DNA of 32,908 nucleotides, taken from NCBI GenBank assembly GCA_015056575.1, contig SVGA01000031.1:1-32908 (forward strand), in the 5' to 3' direction. Each line of letters opens with the position of its first letter. Positions within the stretch are counted from its first letter, which is position 1. Both the position numbers and the translations under genes were made by a program. This DNA comes from Butyrivibrio sp. Its GTDB lineage: Bacteria > Bacillota > Clostridia > Lachnospirales > Lachnospiraceae. This document shows positions 1-5,536 of the stretch, one piece after another. Under the pieces are notes generated by a model. It did no database searches. It saw only the letters and a program-made list of their open reading frames with translations, and was not told where the DNA came from.

Positions 1-26
1 GCTGCATTTGAAGTCTCTGATCCCAT
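1..26 (-). CDS. Start of an unidentified gene, cut by the window edge
   Basis: On the minus strand an ATG at 26-24 is preceded by a strong ribosome binding site (GGAAGGAG, about 31-40) with good spacing. The reading frame MGSETSNA stays open to the window edge. The start lies 24 bases after the stop of the M13 peptidase gene on the same strand, so the two are probably cotranscribed. Only eight codons are visible and the product cannot be named. Confidence 0.6.
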
Positions 27-50
27 AGTTTGTCTCCTTCCTAACAGATA

Positions 51-2216
51 TCACCAGACATTGACTCTTTTTTCCGGGCTTAAGTACATTCCATCTCCCG
101 GCTTTATATCATAGGTTTCTATAAATTCATCAAATTGCTGAAGAACAATATTTACCCTGTGGAACGGAAGCGGATGCATGTCGCTTTTCATGGTATCAAG
201 TTCATTTTCCTCAGTTGTCTGCTCCGCATATTGCCTTGCAAAGGCTCTGAAAAACTCATCATAATCAAAATCAGGTATTTCCCTTACCGCATAAAGTACT
301 GATTTGACACCTCCCATATCAGCAATAGCCTCATCTTTTACGGCATTTCCATTTACCTTCTGCTGCCCCGGAATCGGCCTTGCCAGTGAGAAGTATCCTG
401 CCAGCTTTGATGCTTTTTCATCCATCTTTGACCTGTCCTGTGTTGTCATCCAATCAATGGGGATTTTATCATCATCAAACTGGCGCCCGTAAAGATCAAA
501 CTTTGTTCCGTTTGAATCAAATCCATGGGTTATCTCATGGCCAATCGTAGTTCCTACGATGCCTGCAAACTGCTCAAGTGATGCATCTTCTCCAAAAGCA
601 GCATCGCACATAGCCAGATATCCCGCCATTATATAGATGCCATTTTCGTTGCAATAGTACACACAATTGACTTCGGTAGTAGTTCTGGAAGCATCGTAAA
701 TATCCCATTTATATCTATCCCAATTTGAATCAGCGCTTTTAACTGCCATGTGAGTTTCTATCATCCGTCTGCCCTCAGCAGCAGCTTCTACAAGATTTCC
801 TCCTTCTTCATAGGACTTTATGTCCGCAGCTGAATAATCGGCGATATTATCAGGCTTTACAAGATGCAGAGCCATATTTTGCAGCTTCCCCTTTGCAGCT
901 GTCCTTGTTTCTTCTGACATCCAGTCTTCTTCATCCAGTATTTGTGCATACGCCTTTATCAGTGCACTTGTAAATTCATTTATCTTAGCTATTTTTTCGT
1001 CATCTGTATAATATTTTTCCAGATACAAAGTATCCAGCAATGGTAAAAAGCCACAGATCTTAATGTCATTTCTAAAAAGGACACTATTCTGGCTATCTGA
1101 AATTCCCTCATAGTTATCAGCGCCGTTCATATACAGCTTAACCATCTTTTCATATGATTCGCGGTCGAGAAGGTATTTAACTGAATCAATGGTCTGTACA
1201 ATGAGGAATGACTTGATATCTTCAAGGTTCTTTTCGGTATAGATCTTATGTAAGGACTGCAGATAGGAATAATCCACATAAAAGCTGTCACATTTCAAAT
1301 AGCCTCTGCTATCCAATATCTGTAAAAGCGGATAATCCCCTTGTAAAGTCTTCAGCCCTTCCCTGGTGTTCTGAGCCTGTGTAAACATCTCCCCAACACC
1401 GAAGTTTTCGATATTACTGTTTCTTGCGATAAAAGTCTCTATACGGTAATTGCCTTTCAGGATAGCCTTGATCTCTTTTTCAGAAAAATCAAGCCTTCCA
1501 AGGAAATAGAAGATTACATCATCGTTTTTTTCTTTAGCTGCTAATGTATTGCTTGTATACTCCACATATGAGGAATTAGACCCCAGAGAGAGCTTTGGAG
1601 CCTGAAGCTTTAACGTGCTCTTGTCCGGGAACTGCAATTGTGTACTCACAGCTTCCGGATTTAACAGCCCCAGCCCAAAGGGATTTCTCGTAGTGTTCCC
1701 CTGGTACTGCGTAAGTTCACTTATAGAGGATATGCTCTGTATATCCGAAATATACTTTTCAAGAGGCTTTACTCCAAGCTTGTTTCGCTCATCCCAATCA
1801 GAATACAGTTTAACCAATGCTTTATATCTTTCTGCATTATCACCTGACATAGCCTCATCAGAAGCAATCTCCATATATCTTTCATACATCAGCTTATTTG
1901 CATCAAGAAATATACTGGCCTCTTCATATGCGGGGTCCAGAACAGCAGATGCAATATAATCTTTATTGGCAGCCGCTGCAAAATCATCCTGAAAACGTAT
2001 ATTATCCTCAGACCTGACTGTGAATACAACGTCAGAATCAACCCATTTTCCTCCCCCGGGAATTCCGGAAGGAACAGAAACAGAGCCATCCTCATTCGAT
2101 AGATCAGATTCAGCCGCGTTCCCGCCTTTTCCACAGCCCGCAGATATGAGCACCAAAGTAGCTGTAAGAATCACAGCTGTAGTTTTTCTGAATACGCTCC
2201 ATTCTTTGTTTCTCAT
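51..2216 (-). CDS. M13 family zinc metallopeptidase (PepO/neprilysin-like), lipoprotein
   Basis: The 721-residue product is a zinc endopeptidase of the neprilysin/PepO family, expected to cut oligopeptides on the outer face of the membrane. The N-terminus is a lipoprotein signal with lipobox ISAGC (Cys28). The zinc motif HEITH is at residues 560-564. The third ligand is probably Glu629 in DEAIAD, where the family usually has ENIAD. VNCVYY near residue 516 stands where the family has its substrate-binding NAxY motif. The C-terminus HPLPFHRVN and a final Trp fit the family, and the length is close to the usual 650-720. The ATG is preceded by AAAGGA. The gene is followed after 24 bases by another minus-strand start. 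Bacterial members are often annotated pepO. The substrate is unknown. Confidence 0.93.
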   Translation of the reverse strand: MRNKEWSVFRKTTAVILTATLVLISAGCGKGGNAAESDLSNEDGSVSVPSGIPGGGKWVDSDVVFTVRSEDNIRFQDDFAAAANKDYIASAVLDPAYEEASIFLDANKLMYERYMEIASDEAMSGDNAERYKALVKLYSDWDERNKLGVKPLEKYISDIQSISSISELTQYQGNTTRNPFGLGLLNPEAVSTQLQFPDKSTLKLQAPKLSLGSNSSYVEYTSNTLAAKEKNDDVIFYFLGRLDFSEKEIKAILKGNYRIETFIARNSNIENFGVGEMFTQAQNTREGLKTLQGDYPLLQILDSRGYLKCDSFYVDYSYLQSLHKIYTEKNLEDIKSFLIVQTIDSVKYLLDRESYEKMVKLYMNGADNYEGISDSQNSVLFRNDIKICGFLPLLDTLYLEKYYTDDEKIAKINEFTSALIKAYAQILDEEDWMSEETRTAAKGKLQNMALHLVKPDNIADYSAADIKSYEEGGNLVEAAAEGRRMIETHMAVKSADSNWDRYKWDIYDASRTTTEVNCVYYCNENGIYIMAGYLAMCDAAFGEDASLEQFAGIVGTTIGHEITHGFDSNGTKFDLYGRQFDDDKIPIDWMTTQDRSKMDEKASKLAGYFSLARPIPGQQKVNGNAVKDEAIADMGGVKSVLYAVREIPDFDYDEFFRAFARQYAEQTTEENELDTMKSDMHPLPFHRVNIVLQQFDEFIETYDIKPGDGMYLSPEKRVNVW

Positions 2217-2518
2217 TAGCTATCCTTTCTCTTATCTGATTTATTACTGCTAATATTTATTCATGTTTCAGAAATCAGACAATCATAAACACGATTTCCA
2301 ACACAATTTCCTGCTGATGATATTCCGCTAAGTTGCATAAATACTGCATATTTATTGTAAATGATATTGTTTCATATAGTCTACTAATCGGAATAATGTT
2401 TTCCATTTTTAAGAGATTTTTTATATTTTATTTCGTTTTGTTTTGCTTTACACCTTCTGTAGAATGTGCTATGACTCATGCCTGCTGTCTGCCGAAATGA
2501 ACTCCCTTCTCCTTGGCA
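2217..2518. other. AT-rich intergenic region upstream of the M13 peptidase gene
   Basis: This stretch of about 300 bases is AT-rich and holds no open reading frame that I can support. It should contain the promoter of the M13 peptidase gene on the minus strand, but no convincing -35/-10 pair was found. No strong hairpin was seen. Confidence 0.4.
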
Positions 2519-2647
2519 ATGACAATAGATTCAGAAACTCATGCAAAATTAAAAGACCTGGCCGAATATGAGGGCAGGTCCATTAATGGTGAAATTGTAT
2601 ATTTAATTAGACAAGCTATTAAGAAGAAAGAGCAGGAAGAAAGATAA
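2519..2647 (+). pseudogene. Arc-like ribbon-helix-helix (RHH) protein, remnant or 42-residue gene
   Basis: The frame from ATG 2519 to TAA 2645-2647 encodes 42 residues (MTIDSETHAKLKDLAEYEGR followed by SINGEIVYLI and a Lys/Glu-rich tail). This matches the Arc/CopG-like fold: a short strand, then LKxLAxxxGRSxNxEI and a second helix. Such proteins bind DNA and often repress antitoxin or plasmid operons. No ribosome binding site precedes the ATG, and the frame upstream (TPFSLA) runs into a TGA at 2498-2500. That upstream stretch reads like the missing first strand, so the gene has probably lost its start through a small mutation. It sits among other gene fragments. A functional short protein cannot be excluded. 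Confidence 0.5.
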
Positions 2648-2658
2648 CTATATCCCAA

Positions 2659-2781
2659 TCATTCTGTCCAATCCAGAACCATAAGAATCTTAAGCAGTTC
2701 TGCGAAGCTGACTATTTCCTGAACAGTTGTATATTCCTCAGTTGTATGTATGTTATACATAGGACTCTCTATCAAAATCTC
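2659..2781 (-). pseudogene. C-terminal fragment of an M20-type peptidase
   Basis: The minus-strand frame ends at TGA 2661-2659 and reads [20 protein letters not shown], then SFAELLKILMVLDWTE. This resembles the C-terminal end of M20-family peptidases, where a conserved His and a Glu-His/Tyr pair follow a Pro-rich turn and a final helix packs on the domain. Upstream the frame closes at once with a stop at 2784-2782, so only about 40 residues remain. The fragment overlaps, in another frame, the end of an ABC ATPase fragment. Family assignment is by eye and moderate; that it is a broken gene is clear. Confidence 0.5.
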
Positions 2782-2986
2782 TTATGTTTATTCCGTCGAT
2801 GGTAATCATCCCCGAAAACGGATCATAGAGCCTGCTTATGAGATTCATTATTGTAGTTTTCCCTGAGCCGCTCCTTCCGACCAATGCCACGGTTTCGCCT
2901 GGGTCTATCCTGAAACTAAGATTCTGAAGCACCCATCTCGTCGAGGTTTTTAGCTTTCCTATATTGTATGAGAAGCTTCCAACATT
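2753..2986 (-). pseudogene. ABC exporter ATPase fragment containing Walker A
   Basis: A minus-strand frame between in-frame stops (2989-2987 and 2755-2753) encodes about 77 residues: [39 protein letters not shown] (Walker A), then [18 protein letters not shown]. This is the first part of a nucleotide-binding domain of the MsbA/ABCB exporter class. The Q-loop, signature LSGGQ, Walker B and the membrane domain are absent, so it cannot work. The frame ends where an M20 peptidase tail begins in another frame, so a deletion or recombination joined two unrelated genes. Confidence 0.8.
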
Positions 2987-3025
2987 TTATTCTGTTAACC
3001 ACCAGATCATCAGACTCTTGTTTAC

Positions 3026-3054
3026 TTGTTGCGTGTCTGAATTTGATGTATAAT
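3026..3054 (+). promoter_or_regulatory. Probable promoter of the toxin-antitoxin operon
   Basis: A perfect -10 box TATAAT lies at 3049-3054. A weak -35 candidate TTGTTG lies 17 bases upstream at 3026-3031. The -10 is 26 bases before the antitoxin ATG, and the AAGGAG ribosome binding site (3066-3071) lies between. The -35 is poor, as expected for a promoter repressed by its own antitoxin, but this role is inference. Confidence 0.45.
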
Positions 3055-3079
3055 TTAGCCACAGAAAGGAGTGAAAAGT

Positions 3080-3337
3080 ATGCAGATAGTTCCAATGAGA
3101 GATCTAAAAAACACTGTAGAAATCGAGCGTTTATGTGCAGAATCCAATGAGCCTGTATTTGTCACCAAGAACGGATATGGAAGACTCGTTGTAATGGACA
3201 TTGACTACTACGAGCGAACAATGCAGAAGATCAATGAAGCAAGTCTTGTGAATAAAGGCATTGCAGATTATGAAGCCGGCAAGGTCGTTAATGGCAAGGA
3301 ATCTTTGAAGAAACTGAGGCAGAAACATGGCATCTAA
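3080..3337 (+). CDS. Phd/YefM-family antitoxin
   Basis: The 85-residue product fits the Phd/YefM antitoxin family, which binds and neutralises a RelE/ParE-type toxin and represses its own operon. The N-terminal part MQIVPMRDLKNTVEIERLC is the DNA-binding half, followed by EPVFVTKNGYGRLVVMDIDY, a hallmark of the family. The C-terminal part (ADYEAGKVVNGKESLKKLR) resembles the toxin-wrapping segment. ATG 3080 is chosen because AAGGAG at 3066-3071 sits 8 bases upstream; an upstream in-frame GTG at 3071 overlaps that site. The last 11 bases overlap the toxin gene, typical of translationally coupled pairs. Confidence 0.9.
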   Translation: MQIVPMRDLKNTVEIERLCAESNEPVFVTKNGYGRLVVMDIDYYERTMQKINEASLVNKGIADYEAGKVVNGKESLKKLRQKHGI

Positions 3338-3656
3338 GAACTATGAATATATTTTTACTGAATCTGCCGAAGCTGATATTGATCTCACATTTTCATATAT
3401 CAGTGATACATTGAACAATCCTGAAGCTGCATCAGACCTGGCTGATGAGCTGGAGGAACAGCTTGAGAAAATCTGCAAACGCCCGGAGACAGGAAAGATT
3501 GTTGAAAACGAGTTTCTGAAAAGGAATGATGTATGGCGTTTTCTTGTAAAGAACTATATCGCCTATTATCTCATAGATGACGTGAATAGGCAGATTGTCA
3601 TCTTGAGGTTTGTGTACAGCGGTCGTGATCAGGATAAGATAGTTAAGAATTTTTGA
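3327..3656 (+). CDS. RelE/ParE-family toxin
   Basis: The 109-residue product belongs to the RelE/ParE toxin superfamily: small basic proteins that cleave ribosome-bound mRNA or poison gyrase. It opens YEYIFTESAEADIDLTFSYI and ends with the strand-rich segment WRFLVKNYIAYYLIDDVNRQ, then IVILRFVYSGRD. The pattern W-R-x-L-V-x-x-Y-x-x-x-Y and the terminal V-x-x-x-R-D are typical of the ParE side. The start overlaps the antitoxin gene by 11 bases. The last codons (SGRDQDKIV) recur as a scrap at 4330-4349. After the stop, two GATTAATC palindromes (3655-3662 and 3666-3673) and a T run may act as a weak terminator. The exact target cannot be told from sequence. Confidence 0.9.
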   Translation: MASKNYEYIFTESAEADIDLTFSYISDTLNNPEAASDLADELEEQLEKICKRPETGKIVENEFLKRNDVWRFLVKNYIAYYLIDDVNRQIVILRFVYSGRDQDKIVKNF

Positions 3657-3729
3657 TTAATCTTTGATTAATCTTTTGGATGATGAAGCCGCAGGCCCTG
3701 TATTTATGCTTGTATACGGGAGAACAAAT

Positions 3730-3754
3730 GGTTCAAGTCCCCCTCTCGCTACTA
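3730..3754 (+). other. tRNA-like 3' end fragment, possible attachment-site remnant
   Basis: The stretch GGTTCAAGTCCCCC followed by TCTCGCTA reads as a tRNA T-loop (TTCAAGT), the 3' side of the T-stem (CCCCC), the 3' side of an acceptor stem (TCTCGCT) and a discriminator base. The 5' side of the T-stem (AATGG) does not pair, the matching 5' acceptor strand is absent upstream, and the end is CTA, not CCA. It is therefore not a working tRNA. It is followed at once by a strong terminator. tRNA 3' ends are common integration sites, and a copied 3' end beside its old terminator is what an attR-type junction leaves. This role is inference. Confidence 0.4.
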
Positions 3755-3762
3755 CTGAAAAG

Positions 3763-3787
3763 GGAAAGCGAAATGCTTTCCTTTTTT
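3763..3787 (+). terminator. Rho-independent terminator
   Basis: A perfect 7-bp stem GGAAAGC/GCTTTCC (3763-3769 and 3775-3781) with a 5-base loop is followed by a run of T residues. It ends transcription from the toxin-antitoxin side, or is the original terminator of the decayed tRNA gene just upstream. Confidence 0.85.
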
Positions 3788-3796
3788 GATGCACAA

Positions 3797-4033
3797 GACC
3801 GGCAAGCGAATGGATGCTTGCATACAGATTCATTTGCCGGTCGTAAGGACATGGAGCACGAAGTGCGGAATGTCTGTGTGCATAATCGAGTAGGAGTCAG
3901 CTCGATTGCGTGTATTGGCAAAATGGTCCCTGGGGACTTAAGTCGAGGGACCATTTGTTGAATTGCTCCGGTTGGACGCCTCCGTTAGAATGCTTCTGGC
4001 AAAACGGAACTGGTGGTATGATTTCTGCCAGAA
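3797..4033. repeat. Run of consecutive hairpin-forming inverted repeats
   Basis: Five stem-loops follow one another with little space between. They are GACCGGCAA (3797-3805) with TTGCCGGTC (3834-3842); GACAT/GCAC (3848-3859) with GTGC/ATGTC (3863-3874); AATCGAG (3884-3890) with CTCGATT (3901-3907); the 36-base palindrome at 3921-3956; and TTCTGGCA (3994-4001) with TGCCAGAA (4026-4033). The first also contains a nested pair GCAAGC/GCTTGC. No credible coding frame explains the region. It could be a structured RNA, a transfer or replication origin of a decayed element, or a nest of palindromic repeats. Confidence 0.6.
3921..3956. repeat. REP-like palindrome, copy 1
   Basis: AAATGGTCCCT (3921-3931) pairs perfectly with AGGGACCATTT (3946-3956). 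The middle holds a second perfect palindrome, GACTTAAGTC (3935-3944). A related palindrome is at 5101-5136. The shared pattern AAATGG-CCC...GGG-CCATTT suggests a dispersed extragenic repeat family. Confidence 0.6.
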
Positions 4034-4109
4034 TCTGGGTTGATGATTCTTGGTGGAATACTCTGGTGAATGATTCATATCACTGTTTTCGCCTTTGGAG
4101 TCAACACAT

Positions 4110-4265
4110 TTAAAGCTCTTGTTTGACCTCAATTGGATAATAATCCTAGATGAGTCAACCTTGTAGAATGTAAACTGTTGACCTCAATTGAAGTACTGTA
4201 GCTGATGAGTCAACAGATGGACTGATTTTTGTTGACTGCAAATCACAGATTTGAATATTGAATCA
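4110..4265. repeat. Three degenerate repeat units bounded by TTGAC and GTCAAC
   Basis: Unit 1 (about 4123-4159) and unit 2 (about 4178-4214) share the start TTGACCTCAATTG and the end GATGAGTCAAC, with different middles. Unit 3 (about 4231-4266) starts GTTGACTGCAAATC and ends GAATCAAC. Each can fold, because GTTGAC pairs with GTCAAC; unit 3 has an inner hairpin CAAATC/GATTTG. The period is about 53-55 bases. GAGTCAAC also occurs once before unit 1, near 4098. The units are too few and too diverged for a CRISPR array. Function is unknown. Confidence 0.55.
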
Positions 4266-4329
4266 ACGACCAATGGTTATTTTCATGACCGCAAACACAA
4301 AAAGTATCAAATGAAGTCAAGCAACGGCT

Positions 4330-4349
4330 GTGATCAGGATAAGATAGTT
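4330..4349 (+). repeat. 20-base exact copy of the toxin gene's 3' end
   Basis: This segment is identical to 3625-3644 inside the ParE-type toxin gene. The surrounding frame reads SSNGCDQDKIV against YSGRDQDKIV in the toxin, so similarity extends a little beyond the exact match. It marks a former second toxin copy or a duplication end point, about 705 bases downstream of the original and just before the YczE-like gene. Confidence 0.7.
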
Positions 4350-4363
4350 GCCGTCCTTTCTCC

Positions 4364-5023
4364 TCATGCCACCCGTTCAACGATCCTATTCACCAGCTTT
4401 TCGTTCACAGGCAGGAAGATGCCGGCCACAGGACCTACAAGTGCTATGCATACTACGGTGCCTGCTCCTACGATTCCGCCGAGCAAATAGCCAATCAACG
4501 CGAAAGCCGCATCCACAACAAGTCTCACTATTCCAAATTTCCCGCGGATTTTATCGGATATCACAACTGCCAGAAGGTCATTTGGGCCTGTCCCGGCATC
4601 AGACTTTATCACTATCGTCATGCCATATGCCAGGATCACACAGCCTGCAACAAGCATCAGTACTCTTCCCGGAAGAGGCACTTCTTTTGGGAGCATACTC
4701 CGCAGCATCCATGTAAAAAAATCTATGATCGGGCCCCCACAGATCATGCAAAGAACCGTACCAATTTTAATATATGTCCTATCCGCCACTAAAAGAACAG
4801 CAATTATCAGCAAAGAAACTGCCATGTGCGTCCTTCCGTGAGTGATAAGACCGGTTCCCAAAACCAACTCCAGCTTTCTGTATATTCCCTGCACCAAAAT
4901 ATTAAACGGATCTGCACCAAGATCAGAAAGCAAAAACAATGTAACTCCAAGATGAGCAACTGTAAGACCCACCATGAGGATTACCGAACGCACGATCCAC
5001 TCCCTGACACTTCTTTTTCCCAT
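4364..5023 (-). CDS. YczE/YyaS/YitT-family integral membrane protein
   Basis: The 219-residue protein is almost entirely hydrophobic, with five to six membrane segments (about residues 10-32, 65-82, 84-108, 117-138, 163-185 and 186-205). The motif LSDLGADPFNILVQGI near residues 31-46 and its echo SDAGTGPNDLLAVVIS near 140 match the internal repeat of the YczE/YitT group, annotated only as membrane proteins of unknown function. The ATG is preceded by AGAGGAG with 5-base spacing. The gene reads toward the decayed region, its stop lying 14 bases from the duplicated toxin scrap. A palindrome TCAAATTTGA (about 5046-5055) lies in its leader and could be an operator. Confidence 0.75.
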   Translation of the reverse strand: MGKRSVREWIVRSVILMVGLTVAHLGVTLFLLSDLGADPFNILVQGIYRKLELVLGTGLITHGRTHMAVSLLIIAVLLVADRTYIKIGTVLCMICGGPIIDFFTWMLRSMLPKEVPLPGRVLMLVAGCVILAYGMTIVIKSDAGTGPNDLLAVVISDKIRGKFGIVRLVVDAAFALIGYLLGGIVGAGTVVCIALVGPVAGIFLPVNEKLVNRIVERVA

Positions 5024-5100
5024 TCAAACTCCTCTGATTTTCGATCAAATTTGAAGATCAAATATGGTCATTAAAATTTCCGGTATCTGATCCCATCACG

Positions 5101-5136
5101 AAATGGGCCCCTGGCACTGTCCCCGGGGGACCATTT
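5101..5136. repeat. REP-like palindrome, copy 2
   Basis: AAATGGGCCCC (5101-5111) is imperfectly complementary to GGGGGACCATTT (5125-5136), with a nested palindrome GTCCCC-G-GGGGAC (5119-5131). It shares the outer pattern of the palindrome at 3921-3956. It lies between the divergent YczE-like and Cys-rich genes. A T run follows, but no plus-strand gene lies upstream to terminate. Confidence 0.55.
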
Positions 5137-5216
5137 TTCTGGCAATCGTTCTCTACTGATGATACTATGAAAAAGCATGATATAAAAATGCAAATTTCAG
5201 AATTGGGGTGATTCTT

Positions 5217-5474
5217 ATGGATGATAAAAACGGCGGATGCAAGAGATGCCTTTTATATGAAATGGCAGGAAAAGACGATGTGATAGCCCAGGTCGAGAAA
5301 ACCAGGAAGCTTCTAACCGATAGCGAACGGGCTACTGATGATGAATACCAAAAAAGACTAGCCACATGCAAAGAATGTGACAAGCTTATTGATGCCACAT
5401 GTTTAAAATGCGGATGCTACGTGGAGATAAGAGCTCTGTCAAAAGGAGCCCACTGTCCCGCCAAAAAGTGGTGA
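5217..5474 (+). CDS. Small Cys-rich protein, probably DUF6171 family
   Basis: The 85-residue product carries eight cysteines: C8xxC11, C51xxC54, C62xxC65xC67 and C80, the last in HCPAKKW. This suggests one or two zinc-binding knuckles separated by a charged helix (residues 17-48). It resembles small Firmicute proteins grouped as DUF6171; the name is from memory. ATG 5217 is preferred over an in-frame GTG at 5208 because the ribosome binding site GGGGTG covers that GTG and sits 7 bases before the ATG. A strong terminator follows at once, so the gene is monocistronic. Function is unknown. Confidence 0.75.
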   Translation: MDDKNGGCKRCLLYEMAGKDDVIAQVEKTRKLLTDSERATDDEYQKRLATCKECDKLIDATCLKCGCYVEIRALSKGAHCPAKKW

Positions 5475-5477
5475 TAA

Positions 5478-5525
5478 AAGCTGCCTCATTGTGAGCAATT
5501 CACATTGAGGCAGCTTCTTTATATT
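5478..5525 (+). terminator. Terminator between convergent genes
   Basis: AAGCTGCCTCA (5478-5488) pairs with TGAGGCAGCTT (5506-5516), with an inner GTGA/TCAC extension. A T-rich tail follows on the plus strand. It separates the Cys-rich gene from the convergent phosphatase gene and may serve both directions. Confidence 0.85.
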
Positions 5526-5536
5526 TTCAAATTATC

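Noticed and set aside
3661..3755. A complete tRNA gene ending at the T-loop-like sequence
   Set aside because: No matching 5' acceptor strand, D-arm or anticodon arm could be found upstream, the T-stem does not pair, and there is no CCA end.
3680..4132. Short overlapping frames in the hairpin region
   Set aside because: They run through inverted repeats on both strands, have no start signals and no recognisable product.
4110..4266. CRISPR array
   Set aside because: Only three units, the repeats are short and diverged, the spacing is uneven and there are no cas genes in the window.
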